From: Flectonema sp. DT1601
Lineage: Eukaryota; Euglenozoa; Diplonemea; Diplonemida; Diplonemidae
Direction of reading: 5' to 3'
DNA: 64,000 bases
Assembly: GCA_964019425.1 (NCBI GenBank)
Contig: OZ025803.1
Coordinates: 671,001 to 735,000, forward strand
The position numbers were made by a program, and so were the translations under genes. Numbering within the stretch: the first letter of the stretch is position 1; every line of letters starts with the position of its first letter. The notes under the pieces were generated by a model, which saw only the letters and a list, made by a program, of their open reading frames with translations, ran no database searches and was not told the DNA's origin. Of this stretch, positions 19,407 through 28,771 are shown piece by piece.

Positions 19407-22400
19407 GAAGACGCAGAAACGCAAAGACGCAGCACGCTCACGGACGTACGTGAGACCTGCGGTTGCCGATCTTCTTCTTTTGTTGGAGGGGATGGGTGGT
19501 CGGGTTAGCGAGATTCACTAGCTCGAGAAAAAGATTCGAGGTCGTTGAAACTGCTCTCTGACAGGGTGGTGAAAACTGAGAGGAAGGAGAAGTAATTCGT
19601 TACAAAAGAAACAAGAATTTACAACAATGTTCCAGCAAAAGAGAAGGTGCTCGCTGTCTGACTTCAGTTCGCTCTCAACTTTTCTTTGTCTCGCGAAGAC
19701 GCAGAAACGCAAAGACGCAGCACGCTCACGGACGTACGTGAGACCTGCGGTTGCCGATCTTCTTCTTTTGTTGGAGGGGATGGGTGGTCGGGTTAGCGAG
19801 ATTCACTAGCTCGAGAAAAAGATTCGAGGTCGTTGAAACTGCTCTCTGACAGGGTGGTGAAAACTGAGAGGAAGGAGAAGTAATTCGTTACAAAAGAAAC
19901 AAGAATTTACAACAATGTTCCAGCAAAAGAGAAGGTGCTCGCTGTCTGACTTCAGTTCGCTCTCAACTTTTCTTTGTCTCGCGAAGACGCAGAAACGCAA
20001 AGACGCAGCACGCTCACGGACGTACGTGAGACCTGCGGTTGCCGATCTTCTTCTTTTGTTGGAGGGGATGGGTGGTCGGGTTAGCGAGATTCACTAGCTC
20101 GAGAAAAAGATTCGAGGTCGTTGAAACTGCTCTCTGACAGGGTGGTGAAAACTGAGAGGAAGGAGAAGTAATTCGTTACAAAAGAAACAAGAATTTACAA
20201 CAATGTTCCAGCAAAAGAGAAGGTGCTCGCTGTCTGACTTCAGTTCGCTCTCAACTTTTCTTTGTCTCGCGAAGACGCAGAAACGCAAAGACGCAGCACG
20301 CTCACGGACGTACGTGAGACCTGCGGTTGCCGATCTTCTTCTTTTGTTGGAGGGGATGGGTGGTCGGGTTAGCGAGATTCACTAGCTCGAGAAAAAGATT
20401 CGAGGTCGTTGAAACTGCTCTCTGACAGGGTGGTGAAAACTGAGAGGAAGGAGAAGTAATTCGTTACAAAAGAAACAAGAATTTACAACAATGTTCCAGC
20501 AAAAGAGAAGGTGCTCGCTGTCTGACTTCAGTTCGCTCTCAACTTTTCTTTGTCTCGCGAAGACGCAGAAACGCAAAGACGCAGCACGCTCACGGACGTA
20601 CGTGAGACCTGCGGTTGCCGATCTTCTTCTTTTGTTGGAGGGGATGGGTGGTCGGGTTAGCGAGATTCACTAGCTCGAGAAAAAGATTCGAGGTCGTTGA
20701 AACTGCTCTCTGACAGGGTGGTGAAAACTGAGAGGAAGGAGAAGTAATTCGTTACAAAAGAAACAAGAATTTACAACAATGTTCCAGCAAAAGAGAAGGT
20801 GCTCGCTGTCTGACTTCAGTTCGCTCTCAACTTTTCTTTGTCTCGCGAAGACGCAGAAACGCAAAGACGCAGCACGCTCACGGACGTACGTGAGACCTGC
20901 GGTTGCCGATCTTCTTCTTTTGTTGGAGGGGATGGGTGGTCGGGTTAGCGAGATTCACTAGCTCGAGAAAAAGATTCGAGGTCGTTGAAACTGCTCTCTG
21001 ACAGGGTGGTGAAAACTGAGAGGAAGGAGAAGTAATTCGTTACAAAAGAAACAAGAATTTACAACAATGTTCCAGCAAAAGAGAAGGTGCTCGCTGTCTG
21101 ACTTCAGTTCGCTCTCAACTTTTCTTTGTCTCGCGAAGACGCAGAAACGCAAAGACGCAGCACGCTCACGGACGTACGTGAGACCTGCGGTTGCCGATCT
21201 TCTTCTTTTGTTGGAGGGGATGGGTGGTCGGGTTAGCGAGATTCACTAGCTCGAGAAAAAGATTCGAGGTCGTTGAAACTGCTCTCTGACAGGGTGGTGA
21301 AAACTGAGAGGAAGGAGAAGTAATTCGTTACAAAAGAAACAAGAATTTACAACAATGTTCCAGCAAAAGAGAAGGTGCTCGCTGTCTGACTTCAGTTCGC
21401 TCTCAACTTTTCTTTGTCTCGCGAAGACGCAGAAACGCAAAGACGCAGCACGCTCACGGACGTACGTGAGACCTGCGGTTGCCGATCTTCTTCTTTTGTT
21501 GGAGGGGATGGGTGGTCGGGTTAGCGAGATTCACTAGCTCGAGAAAAAGATTCGAGGTCGTTGAAACTGCTCTCTGACAGGGTGGTGAAAACTGAGAGGA
21601 AGGAGAAGTAATTCGTTACAAAAGAAACAAGAATTTACAACAATGTTCCAGCAAAAGAGAAGGTGCTCGCTGTCTGACTTCAGTTCGCTCTCAACTTTTC
21701 TTTGTCTCGCGAAGACGCAGAAACGCAAAGACGCAGCACGCTCACGGACGTACGTGAGACCTGCGGTTGCCGATCTTCTTCTTTTGTTGGAGGGGATGGG
21801 TGGTCGGGTTAGCGAGATTCACTAGCTCGAGAAAAAGATTCGAGGTCGTTGAAACTGCTCTCTGACAGGGTGGTGAAAACTGAGAGGAAGGAGAAGTAAT
21901 TCGTTACAAAAGAAACAAGAATTTACAACAATGTTCCAGCAAAAGAGAAGGTGCTCGCTGTCTGACTTCAGTTCGCTCTCAACTTTTCTTTGTCTCGCGA
22001 AGACGCAGAAACGCAAAGACGCAGCACGCTCACGGACGTACGTGAGACCTGCGGTTGCCGATCTTCTTCTTTTGTTGGAGGGGATGGGTGGTCGGGTTAG
22101 CGAGATTCACTAGCTCGAGAAAAAGATTCGAGGTCGTTGAAACTGCTCTCTGACAGGGTGGTGAAAACTGAGAGGAAGGAGAAGTAATTCGTTACAAAAG
22201 AAACAAGAATTTACAACAATGTTCCAGCAAAAGAGAAGGTGCTCGCTGTCTGACTTCAGTTCGCTCTCAACTTTTCTTTGTCTCGCGAAGACGCAGAAAC
22301 GCAAAGACGCAGCACGCTCACGGACGTACGTGAGACCTGCGGTTGCCGATCTTCTTCTTTTGTTGGAGGGGATGGGTGGTCGGGTTAGCGAGATTCACTA

Positions 22401-24184
22401 GCTCGAGAAAAAGATTCGAGGTCGTTGAAACTGCTCTCTGACAGGGTGGTGAAAACTGAGAGGAAGGAGAAGTAATTCGTTACAAAAGAAACAAGAATTT
22501 ACAACAATGTTCCAGCAAAAGAGAAGGTGCTCGCTGTCTGACTTCAGTTCGCTCTCAACTTTTCTTTGTCTCGCGAAGACGCAGAAACGCAAAGACGCAG
22601 CACGCTCACGGACGTACGTGAGACCTGCGGTTGCCGATCTTCTTCTTTTGTTGGAGGGGATGGGTGGTCGGGTTAGCGAGATTCACTAGCTCGAGAAAAA
22701 GATTCGAGGTCGTTGAAACTGCTCTCTGACAGGGTGGTGAAAACTGAGAGGAAGGAGAAGTAATTCGTTACAAAAGAAACAAGAATTTACAACAATGTTC
22801 CAGCAAAAGAGAAGGTGCTCGCTGTCTGACTTCAGTTCGCTCTCAACTTTTCTTTGTCTCGCGAAGACGCAGAAACGCAAAGACGCAGCACGCTCACGGA
22901 CGTACGTGAGACCTGCGGTTGCCGATCTTCTTCTTTTGTTGGAGGGGATGGGTGGTCGGGTTAGCGAGATTCACTAGCTCGAGAAAAAGATTCGAGGTCG
23001 TTGAAACTGCTCTCTGACAGGGTGGTGAAAACTGAGAGGAAGGAGAAGTAATTCGTTACAAAAGAAACAAGAATTTACAACAATGTTCCAGCAAAAGAGA
23101 AGGTGCTCGCTGTCTGACTTCAGTTCGCTCTCAACTTTTCTTTGTCTCGCGAAGACGCAGAAACGCAAAGACGCAGCACGCTCACGGACGTACGTGAGAC
23201 CTGCGGTTGCCGATCTTCTTCTTTTGTTGGAGGGGATGGGTGGTCGGGTTAGCGAGATTCACTAGCTCGAGAAAAAGATTCGAGGTCGTTGAAACTGCTC
23301 TCTGACAGGGTGGTGAAAACTGAGAGGAAGGAGAAGTAATTCGTTACAAAAGAAACAAGAATTTACAACAATGTTCCAGCAAAAGAGAAGGTGCTCGCTG
23401 TCTGACTTCAGTTCGCTCTCAACTTTTCTTTGTCTCGCGAAGACGCAGAAACGCAAAGACGCAGCACGCTCACGGACGTACGTGAGACCTGCGGTTGCCG
23501 ATCTTCTTCTTTTGTTGGAGGGGATGGGTGGTCGGGTTAGCGAGATTCACTAGCTCGAGAAAAAGATTCGAGGTCGTTGAAACTGCTCTCTGACAGGGTG
23601 GTGAAAACTGAGAGGAAGGAGAAGTAATTCGTTACAAAAGAAACAAGAATTTACAACAATGTTCCAGCAAAAGAGAAGGTGCTCGCTGTCTGACTTCAGT
23701 TCGCTCTCAACTTTTCTTTGTCTCGCGAAGACGCAGAAACGCAAAGACGCAGCACGCTCACGGACGTACGTGAGACCTGCGGTTGCCGATCTTCTTCTTT
23801 TGTTGGAGGGGATGGGTGGTCGGGTTAGCGAGATTCACTAGCTCGAGAAAAAGATTCGAGGTCGTTGAAACTGCTCTCTGACAGGGTGGTGAAAACTGAG
23901 AGGAAGGAGAAGTAATTCGTTACAAAAGAAACAAGAATTTACAACAATGTTCCAGCAAAAGAGAAGGTGCTCGCTGTCTGACTTCAGTTCGCTCTCAACT
24001 TTTCTTTGTCTCGCGAAGACGCAGAAACGCAAAGACGCAGCACGCTCACGGACGTACGTGAGACCTGCGGTTGCCGATCTTCTTCTTTTGTTGGAGGGGA
24101 TGGGTGGTCGGGTTAGCGAGATTCACTAGCTCGAGAAAAAGATTCGAGGTCGTTGAAACTGCTCTCTGACAGGGTGGTGAAAAC
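19407..24184 (-). repeat. 288-bp tandem array, about 16.6 copies, one splice acceptor per unit
   Basis: The period is exactly 288 bp; copies read by eye look identical across the array. In the sense (minus) direction each unit holds a pyrimidine tract TTACTTCTCCTTCCTCTCAG followed by TTTTCACCACCC. The first sense-strand unit is cut precisely after that AG and joined to the SL exon at 24185. The 64-residue open frames in each unit simply recur with the repeat and span the acceptor, so I do not call them genes. The unit probably serves as promoter or 5' leader of the retroelement, or is a separate retrocopied RNA. Confidence 0.9.
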
Positions 24185-24221
24185 AATAAAGTACAGAAAC
24201 TGTAGCTTTAGAATCGTTTTT
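24185..24221 (-). other. spliced-leader exon fused to repeat (trans-spliced cDNA junction)
   Basis: The minus strand reads AAAACGATTCTAAAGCTA then CAGTTTCTGTACTTTATTG, 37 bases. It differs at about three positions from the Diplonema SL as I remember it, and shares CAGTTTCTGTACT-TATTG with trypanosome SLs. It is not an SL RNA gene: the base after TATTG is not a GT donor but TTTTCACC, exactly the sequence that follows the acceptor AG in every 288-bp unit. It is therefore the footprint of a trans-spliced RNA copied back into DNA. Confidence 0.85.
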
Positions 24222-24334
24222 TTGGGAAAACCTACAGATCCACCCCCAGGTTTGGGGAAACGTACACTACGGTCACGGCCTTGTGTAACTTTTTTGACCC
24301 CTGGATATGTGTTTAAATCCGCAAAATCGAAGAC

Positions 24335-24404
24335 GACGCAAATTGTCGAGTGGTATGATTCCAGACTTGCATTCGCTAGGCTGCGGTTCGAACCCCTGTC
24401 GGGT
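24335..24404 (+). other. tRNA-like pol III-type unit, left end of TIR element
   Basis: It has an A-box-like TTGTCGAGTGGTATG, a B-box GGTTCGAACCCC and an immediately following run of about 24 T, a possible pol III terminator. The anticodon stem pairs poorly and the acceptor only partly, so it is tRNA-derived rather than a tRNA gene. It is oriented inward within the element. Confidence 0.45.
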
Positions 24405-25054
24405 CTTTTTTTTTTTTTTTTTTTTTTTCCCCAGTGACCAACAGGTACACTGTCTGCACTGGCCGTTCGGTCAGGAACGCCGCCGCTGACGTCGTGCGTC
24501 GTATCCGTACTGCTGATTCGTTCTGTCACGTTCGGACACTCGTCGCTCTGAGACATTGCTTAGTGCAGGTTGCTGACTAACAACATCGTTTGAAAGTCTT
24601 ACACCAGAACCTCATTGGTACCTTACAAAGACCCTGCATCAAATTCACACGCGGGTCGTTCTTCAAGGTCAATAGTGTAAACTTCCACTCGACTTAGGAC
24701 CTCGCTTGGAAGCCTTCTGTCATCGCGCAATTCTTCCTTAAGTTAAGTTAAACTTAACTTTAACATAAGAGAGTAATCCATCGTCCTGTTAACCTCTATT
24801 CTCTCATCATGGTGTAGAAGTAAGTTAGTCAACTATTGATGTAGTTACTTAATTGTAATGTTCATAAAAAAACATTCTTATTGTTGTAATCTTTTGGACG
24901 CAAGCCCTAACACGATCAAAAAGTAACCACCAGTGGTGACTAAGTGATCCAGTCTGGCTTACTTCAAAGGCTAACATAGTCAAGCACAGTCACTGCGGAT
25001 GTGTTGTGTAGCATCACGGCTCCGATCGGAGAACCGTAGATACCAGGGACTAGA

Positions 25055-25262
25055 AACGGGAGTTCCTCTCGTACTACCCCGTATTGCGGTCGACTTACAC
25101 TGCCCCAAGGGGGTCTCTCCCCATCAGTAGGTAAAACTTGTCTCATGACGGTCCTGTTAGTGGGTGAACTATCCAACCCTTGGACAATTCTGCTTGTCTA
25201 GGCTAGGAAGAGCCGACATTGAAGGATCAAAAGCAATGAACGCTTGGCTGGGTTTGCAGGCC
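25055..25262 (-). pseudogene. degenerate LSU rRNA 3'-domain fragment
   Basis: Sense (minus) strand shows AGCCAAGCGTTCATTGC, then TGATCCTTCAATGTCGGCTC, CAAGCAGAATT-TCCAAGGGTTGGAT, GTTCACCCACTAA, GACCGTCATGAGACA, TTTTACCTACTGATG and AGTACGAGAGGAAC (sarcin-ricin loop). Order matches eukaryotic LSU. About 18 bases of the near-universal block before GACCGTC are missing, as are about seven near GTTCAT, so I regard it as a decayed copy captured by the TIR element. I cannot exclude a very divergent real rRNA piece. Confidence 0.75.
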
Positions 25263-25500
25263 CCAAAAGCTGAACGAAAAAATTGGGCCGTTCGAATCAC
25301 TAACTTGCATGTTGTCGGTTGCAGTCATCACTCACCTGTCAGCATACTCTTTACCTTAATTACGCTTAACCCTAACGATGATTTGTACTTTAAATACTAC
25401 CACGTTGGTAGTATTTAAAAGTTAACAAAGCCTTAAAAAAAATTGAGTAACAGCGAGACGAACAGATGCCCAGAAAAAAAATTCCGGAAAAAAAAAAAAA

Positions 25501-25572
25501 TCCCCCCGAGGGACTCGAACCCCCTACCTCCAGGGCTTCAGTCCGGCACCAACACCACTGCGCTATCACGGA
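25501..25572 (-). other. tRNA(Phe)-like pol III-type unit, right end of TIR element
   Basis: The minus strand reads TCCGTGATAGCGCAGTGG (A box), an anticodon-like loop CTGAAGC (GAA, Phe), and GGGGGTTCGAGTCCCTC, a well-paired T arm with B box. It is followed by a 13-base T run. The D stem pairs but the acceptor stem mostly does not, so it is not a standard tRNA gene. It faces inward, mirroring the left-end unit. Confidence 0.5.
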
Positions 25573-25696
25573 TTCGAAAAAAATTTCGCCCAGAATAGAG
25601 GGCTGTCGATTTGGAAAAAAGGTCAAAAAAGCTACACAAGGCCGTGACCGTAGTATACGTTTCTCCAAACCTGGGGGTGGATCTGTAGGTTTTCCC

Positions 25697-26011
25697 TTTT
25701 TTTTTTTTCATCTATTTGAGTTTGTCTAATCCCGATCCGTCGATACCCGAGGATAAACGGTCAACAATTCAGAAAACTGACGAAGGGTGTGAAGACAAAT
25801 CTCAAGGGGGGGGAGTTATGGAAGAGGGGTAATACTGTTGTTAAGATTTGTATATCACCAAACCTGTCTACTTTTGTGACAGACTCCATCATCCAGTAGT
25901 GGCACTAAAGTAATCAAGAACGGCATGGAGTTAGCCTCTATTAGGGAAAAGACAATGACATACAACGTCAACAACAGTTATATAAAATAACAAACGAAAT
26001 ATATTTACTGA

Positions 26012-26043
<32 letters not shown>

Positions 26044-26579
26044 CGTAACTAAAAAAAACAAGAGAAGGGGAAAGGGGAAGGTGGCTAATTAACATGTGTG
26101 AGTGATTGAGAGACGGGCGAGGAAAAGAATTAAAAGTTTATCTGCTGTCACACTGTTGAATAGTTCGTTTGCACAAGTAGGTATCCTTAATGCAACTTTC
26201 TAAATATTGCGATATCTTTATATATAAAAAAAAAACAAAAAAAAAAACAACAAAAAACAAAACCAAAAAACCACACTGAAGCAATGTGGACATCACCACA
26301 AAGAATAAAGTCCGTTTGCTTAGTTTTTTTTAAATCGGGGGGGGTTAAGCTCCTTATGAATAGCTCTCCCTTGGATTTTTTTTTTTTTTCATATCAACAC
26401 TCAGCGCTACTATACAATATGGGGTCACTACATGTTTTAATTTACTGACAGGCAGAGCAAGAAAAAAGCAGATCAGTATGAATGCTGCTCATAGAAGAAT
26501 ACGCATTGAGCGGGACACTTCTTAATCATCAGACCCGTGCCTCGTAGATGAGGTGTAAGGATGTAACAAGAATAACAAA
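25697..26579. other. intergenic, A/T-rich
   Basis: No gene seen. It holds a T run (25697-25708), an A run of about 29 (26015-26043), further A-rich low complexity near 26227-26270 and a G run near 26337. It probably contains the 3' UTR of the phosphatase gene. Confidence 0.5.
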
Positions 26580-28466
26580 TTAATAGTCGTCACCAATAGA
26601 AATTGTTTCCGATATTTGTGCTCTCTTATCGAATGTGAGTCTTAGAGTAAATTTAGGAGAGTATTTCTTGTGTTCGTTGTCTTTGTGAGCACCGTCAACA
26701 TCCGGGCGAGTGAGTAAGATACCGACATTAGGGTCAACAAAAGAGGTGTGAAACCACGTCCAAATCGTAGACTCTGACCAGGTTAAACCATTTTGTACGA
26801 AATGAAATCTTATGTTCCCAGAAATTGGAGAGCAATCAGAGAGGTTATAACGGATATAGGCATTTAGGGGGGCATTTGAAGATGTTATTTTATTAGTTTC
26901 TAAAAACAGTTGATATTCATCAGGTGAGAATGTCTCATCTCGATAAGGATGTCGAATTATAATCGAATACTTTCCCTCTCCAACAGAAGTATCATTTCTC
27001 CTACCAATTCGCTCAAATACAGATTGCCTCCGCCTTGCTGAATTTTGAACAGATGTCCACAAAACATCACCCGCAGACCCTTGCAATAAGGCGCTCATAA
27101 ATTTGTGAGGGACAGTAGCAAGGCATTCTGGTAAGGGTCCCATCTCAATGTGAAGTATTTTTAGTGACTTATGAGTTGGAGGAATATATTCGTACCTGCT
27201 ACTGGTGCCGCTACCATATCCTGTTAGGCTAGGCAATGATGAATGGCTGCCTTTAACTTTTAAACAATTCTCAAAATATCTTAAATATAGATTCTGACTT
27301 GGGGATTCCACTGTTTGAACTTTCGCAGCTCCGACTTCAGTTCTCATCTTTCCAAAGCGACGACGGGCTGTCGCAACGCTCGTCTCTTCACCAGACCAGA
27401 CTAAGTGGGAACAGCACATCATTCCTGTTCGACCTTTCCCTCCCTTACAATGGACAATTATAACATTTCTTGGATCTGCTGACAAGTATTCCTCAGCTGA
27501 CTTACAAAAGTCTGCAACAATTGATAAATCACACGGCTGATGATCGTCTATTTTAATCCTTTCAACCCTCCCATGAAACCATGACGTCTCGTACTCTCGT
27601 TCAGCACACAGATTATAAACTTTGTAGGTACCTGGGTGCTTTGCGTCTAAGAATTTTGCAACATCATGGATTTTATTTCGATAAAGAGCCTCAAGGCTAA
27701 CAGAAGGCCAAGACATAGCGATAACTCTTTCGGTTATGTACGTCAGGTCAAGATCGAATCCTCCAGCGATGTATCTACGCCTTGCCGATGATACAGTCTT
27801 CTCACCTATTCTTGCGGCTATGCTTAACTTACCAACTAAGACAGCTATTACTAATGCTAATCTCATTAGTGTTTGTGGTAGTAACCAACCATCTTCTAAA
27901 AACAATATTTCAAACACTGTTGAAGCAGTCAGAATCACGATACTAAGAACCCTTCCAACACGATGATGATATTTAGTAGTGTAGCTGCACAGCGTTCGAC
28001 GAATTCCCGCACACCAGAATCTAAGATACGACTCAAGAGTGAAGATAATTGATAATATCATCGTGCATGTCCTGACGTGTAAAGCCTCGTCATCCTTCCG
28101 ATTGTATCCAAAAACTAACAAAACGAGAAGCAGTGCAATGTCACAAAATAGAAGTGCTAAGAGACTTCCCTGTACCCAAACAGAATATATTTTTCCACGA
28201 ATCCAAGAGGCTGGTTTATTTCGGGTACTGGCTCTGCGGGCGCCGGGTGCTTCAGTGTAGCGCATGGTAGGTATTTCTGAACAATCGCTTTGGAAATCTG
28301 AAAAGTTTTCAAATTGAGCTTCGTCTTCGTCAGTGTCTCCATCATGAATCCCAACCAGTAACGGTTCACTCAATACTGAATCAAAAGTTTCCATTTTCCT
28401 CACCATTAGCTCATTTCTCAAAGCTTCTAGTGCTGCATCGTCAGGACTGTCGACATCGAAATCCAT
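26580..28466 (-). CDS. voltage-sensor-type PTEN-like phosphatase (TPTE/VSP family)
   Basis: 628 residues. An acidic cytosolic N-terminus (1-95) is followed by four hydrophobic segments at about 97-121, 131-153, 168-188 and 192-216, the place of a voltage-sensor domain. A PTEN-type phosphatase domain follows with P-loop HCKGGKGRTGMM (catalytic Cys about 340); the Gly-Gly-Lys form resembles VSPs. A C2-like region covers the C-terminal part (about 420-628). Family members remove phosphates from phosphoinositides at the membrane. The fourth segment has only about one Arg, one Lys and one terminal Arg, not the regular RxxRxxR ladder, so voltage sensing may be weak or lost, as in some TPTE proteins. 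Start is the first ATG (MDFDVDSPDD). It is part of the minus-strand cluster. Confidence 0.85.
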   Translation of the reverse strand: MDFDVDSPDDAALEALRNELMVRKMETFDSVLSEPLLVGIHDGDTDEDEAQFENFSDFQSDCSEIPTMRYTEAPGARRASTRNKPASWIRGKIYSVWVQGSLLALLFCDIALLLVLLVFGYNRKDDEALHVRTCTMILSIIFTLESYLRFWCAGIRRTLCSYTTKYHHRVGRVLSIVILTASTVFEILFLEDGWLLPQTLMRLALVIAVLVGKLSIAARIGEKTVSSARRRYIAGGFDLDLTYITERVIAMSWPSVSLEALYRNKIHDVAKFLDAKHPGTYKVYNLCAEREYETSWFHGRVERIKIDDHQPCDLSIVADFCKSAEEYLSADPRNVIIVHCKGGKGRTGMMCCSHLVWSGEETSVATARRRFGKMRTEVGAAKVQTVESPSQNLYLRYFENCLKVKGSHSSLPSLTGYGSGTSSRYEYIPPTHKSLKILHIEMGPLPECLATVPHKFMSALLQGSAGDVLWTSVQNSARRRQSVFERIGRRNDTSVGEGKYSIIIRHPYRDETFSPDEYQLFLETNKITSSNAPLNAYIRYNLSDCSPISGNIRFHFVQNGLTWSESTIWTWFHTSFVDPNVGILLTRPDVDGAHKDNEHKKYSPKFTLRLTFDKRAQISETISIGDDY

Positions 28467-28771
28467 CTTTTTTATAACTCTTTTTCTTTATTAAAATAAG
28501 TCTCCACTTTTCAATCTACAACATGTAGTTGATGGGCAGGGGGAACTGAAGGGGAGAAAATAATTATTATTTTATAGTCAAACTGAACATTTCATTTCTT
28601 ATTGTCTTGTTCTTCTGAAATGCCTGTTAAAAAGATTTTTTTTGTCAAGCAGCAGAAATACATAAGGGAAAGGCTGAGCCTGCAACAGAAGTTGCGACTA
28701 ACGTAATAAAAAGGCGCTGAACTTTCTTATAACATTTTGTTTAAAAAAGAAGGAACAATAGGGCAACCAAC

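Larger units (their letters stand above)
4469..24221 (-). mobile_element. giant composite SL-bearing non-LTR retroelement (R2/CRE-like, RLE type)
   Basis: Proposed as one minus-strand unit of about 19.75 kb. From its 5' end it has: SL exon (24185-24221); 288-bp tandem array (19407-24184); 5' spacer with a pyrimidine-rich acceptor near 18997-19025; a 40-base A tract (18864-18903); a single intact 4644-codon frame (4919-18853); about 400 bp of 3' UTR; and a poly(A) tract (4469-4519 as T on the plus strand). The RT and restriction-like endonuclease put it among the early-branching RLE LINEs. Kinetoplastid members of that group (SLACS, CZAR) also carry tandem repeats near the 5' end. The internal A tract leaves open that two adjacent retro-insertions, not one, make up the unit. 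I saw no target-site duplication; the 5' flank has been interrupted by the TIR element at 24225. Confidence 0.65.
24225..25696. mobile_element. TIR element carrying tRNA-like ends and an LSU rRNA fragment
   Basis: Inverted termini of about 76 bp (24225-24300 and 25621-25696) differ at only about four bases; both begin GGGAAAACCTACAGATCCAC. Left flank is T7 and right flank T12, consistent with a T-run target-site duplication. The outer bases GGGAAAAC(C/T)... resemble those of the Mutator-like element at 57376. No transposase is encoded, so it is non-autonomous. Inside are two inward-facing tRNA-like sequences, each followed by a T run, and part of an LSU rRNA. The insertion lies right at the 5' end of the SL retrocopy and so is younger than it. 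Confidence 0.75.

Noticed and set aside
19627-24129. Sixteen repeated 60-64-residue frames on both strands
   Set aside because: They recur only because the 288-bp unit recurs; the minus-strand version crosses the splice acceptor, and neither has protein-like features.
19407-24184. CRISPR array or rDNA/5S cluster
   Set aside because: Direct 288-bp units with no spacers, in a eukaryote, and no similarity to 5S or other rRNA.
24185-24221. SL RNA gene
   Set aside because: No GT donor, SL intron or Sm-like site follows the exon. The next bases are those after the acceptor in the repeat, and the upstream side is a younger TIR insertion.
24335-25572. Functional tRNA genes
   Set aside because: Boxes A and B are good, but acceptor stems do not pair in either and the left anticodon stem is poor.
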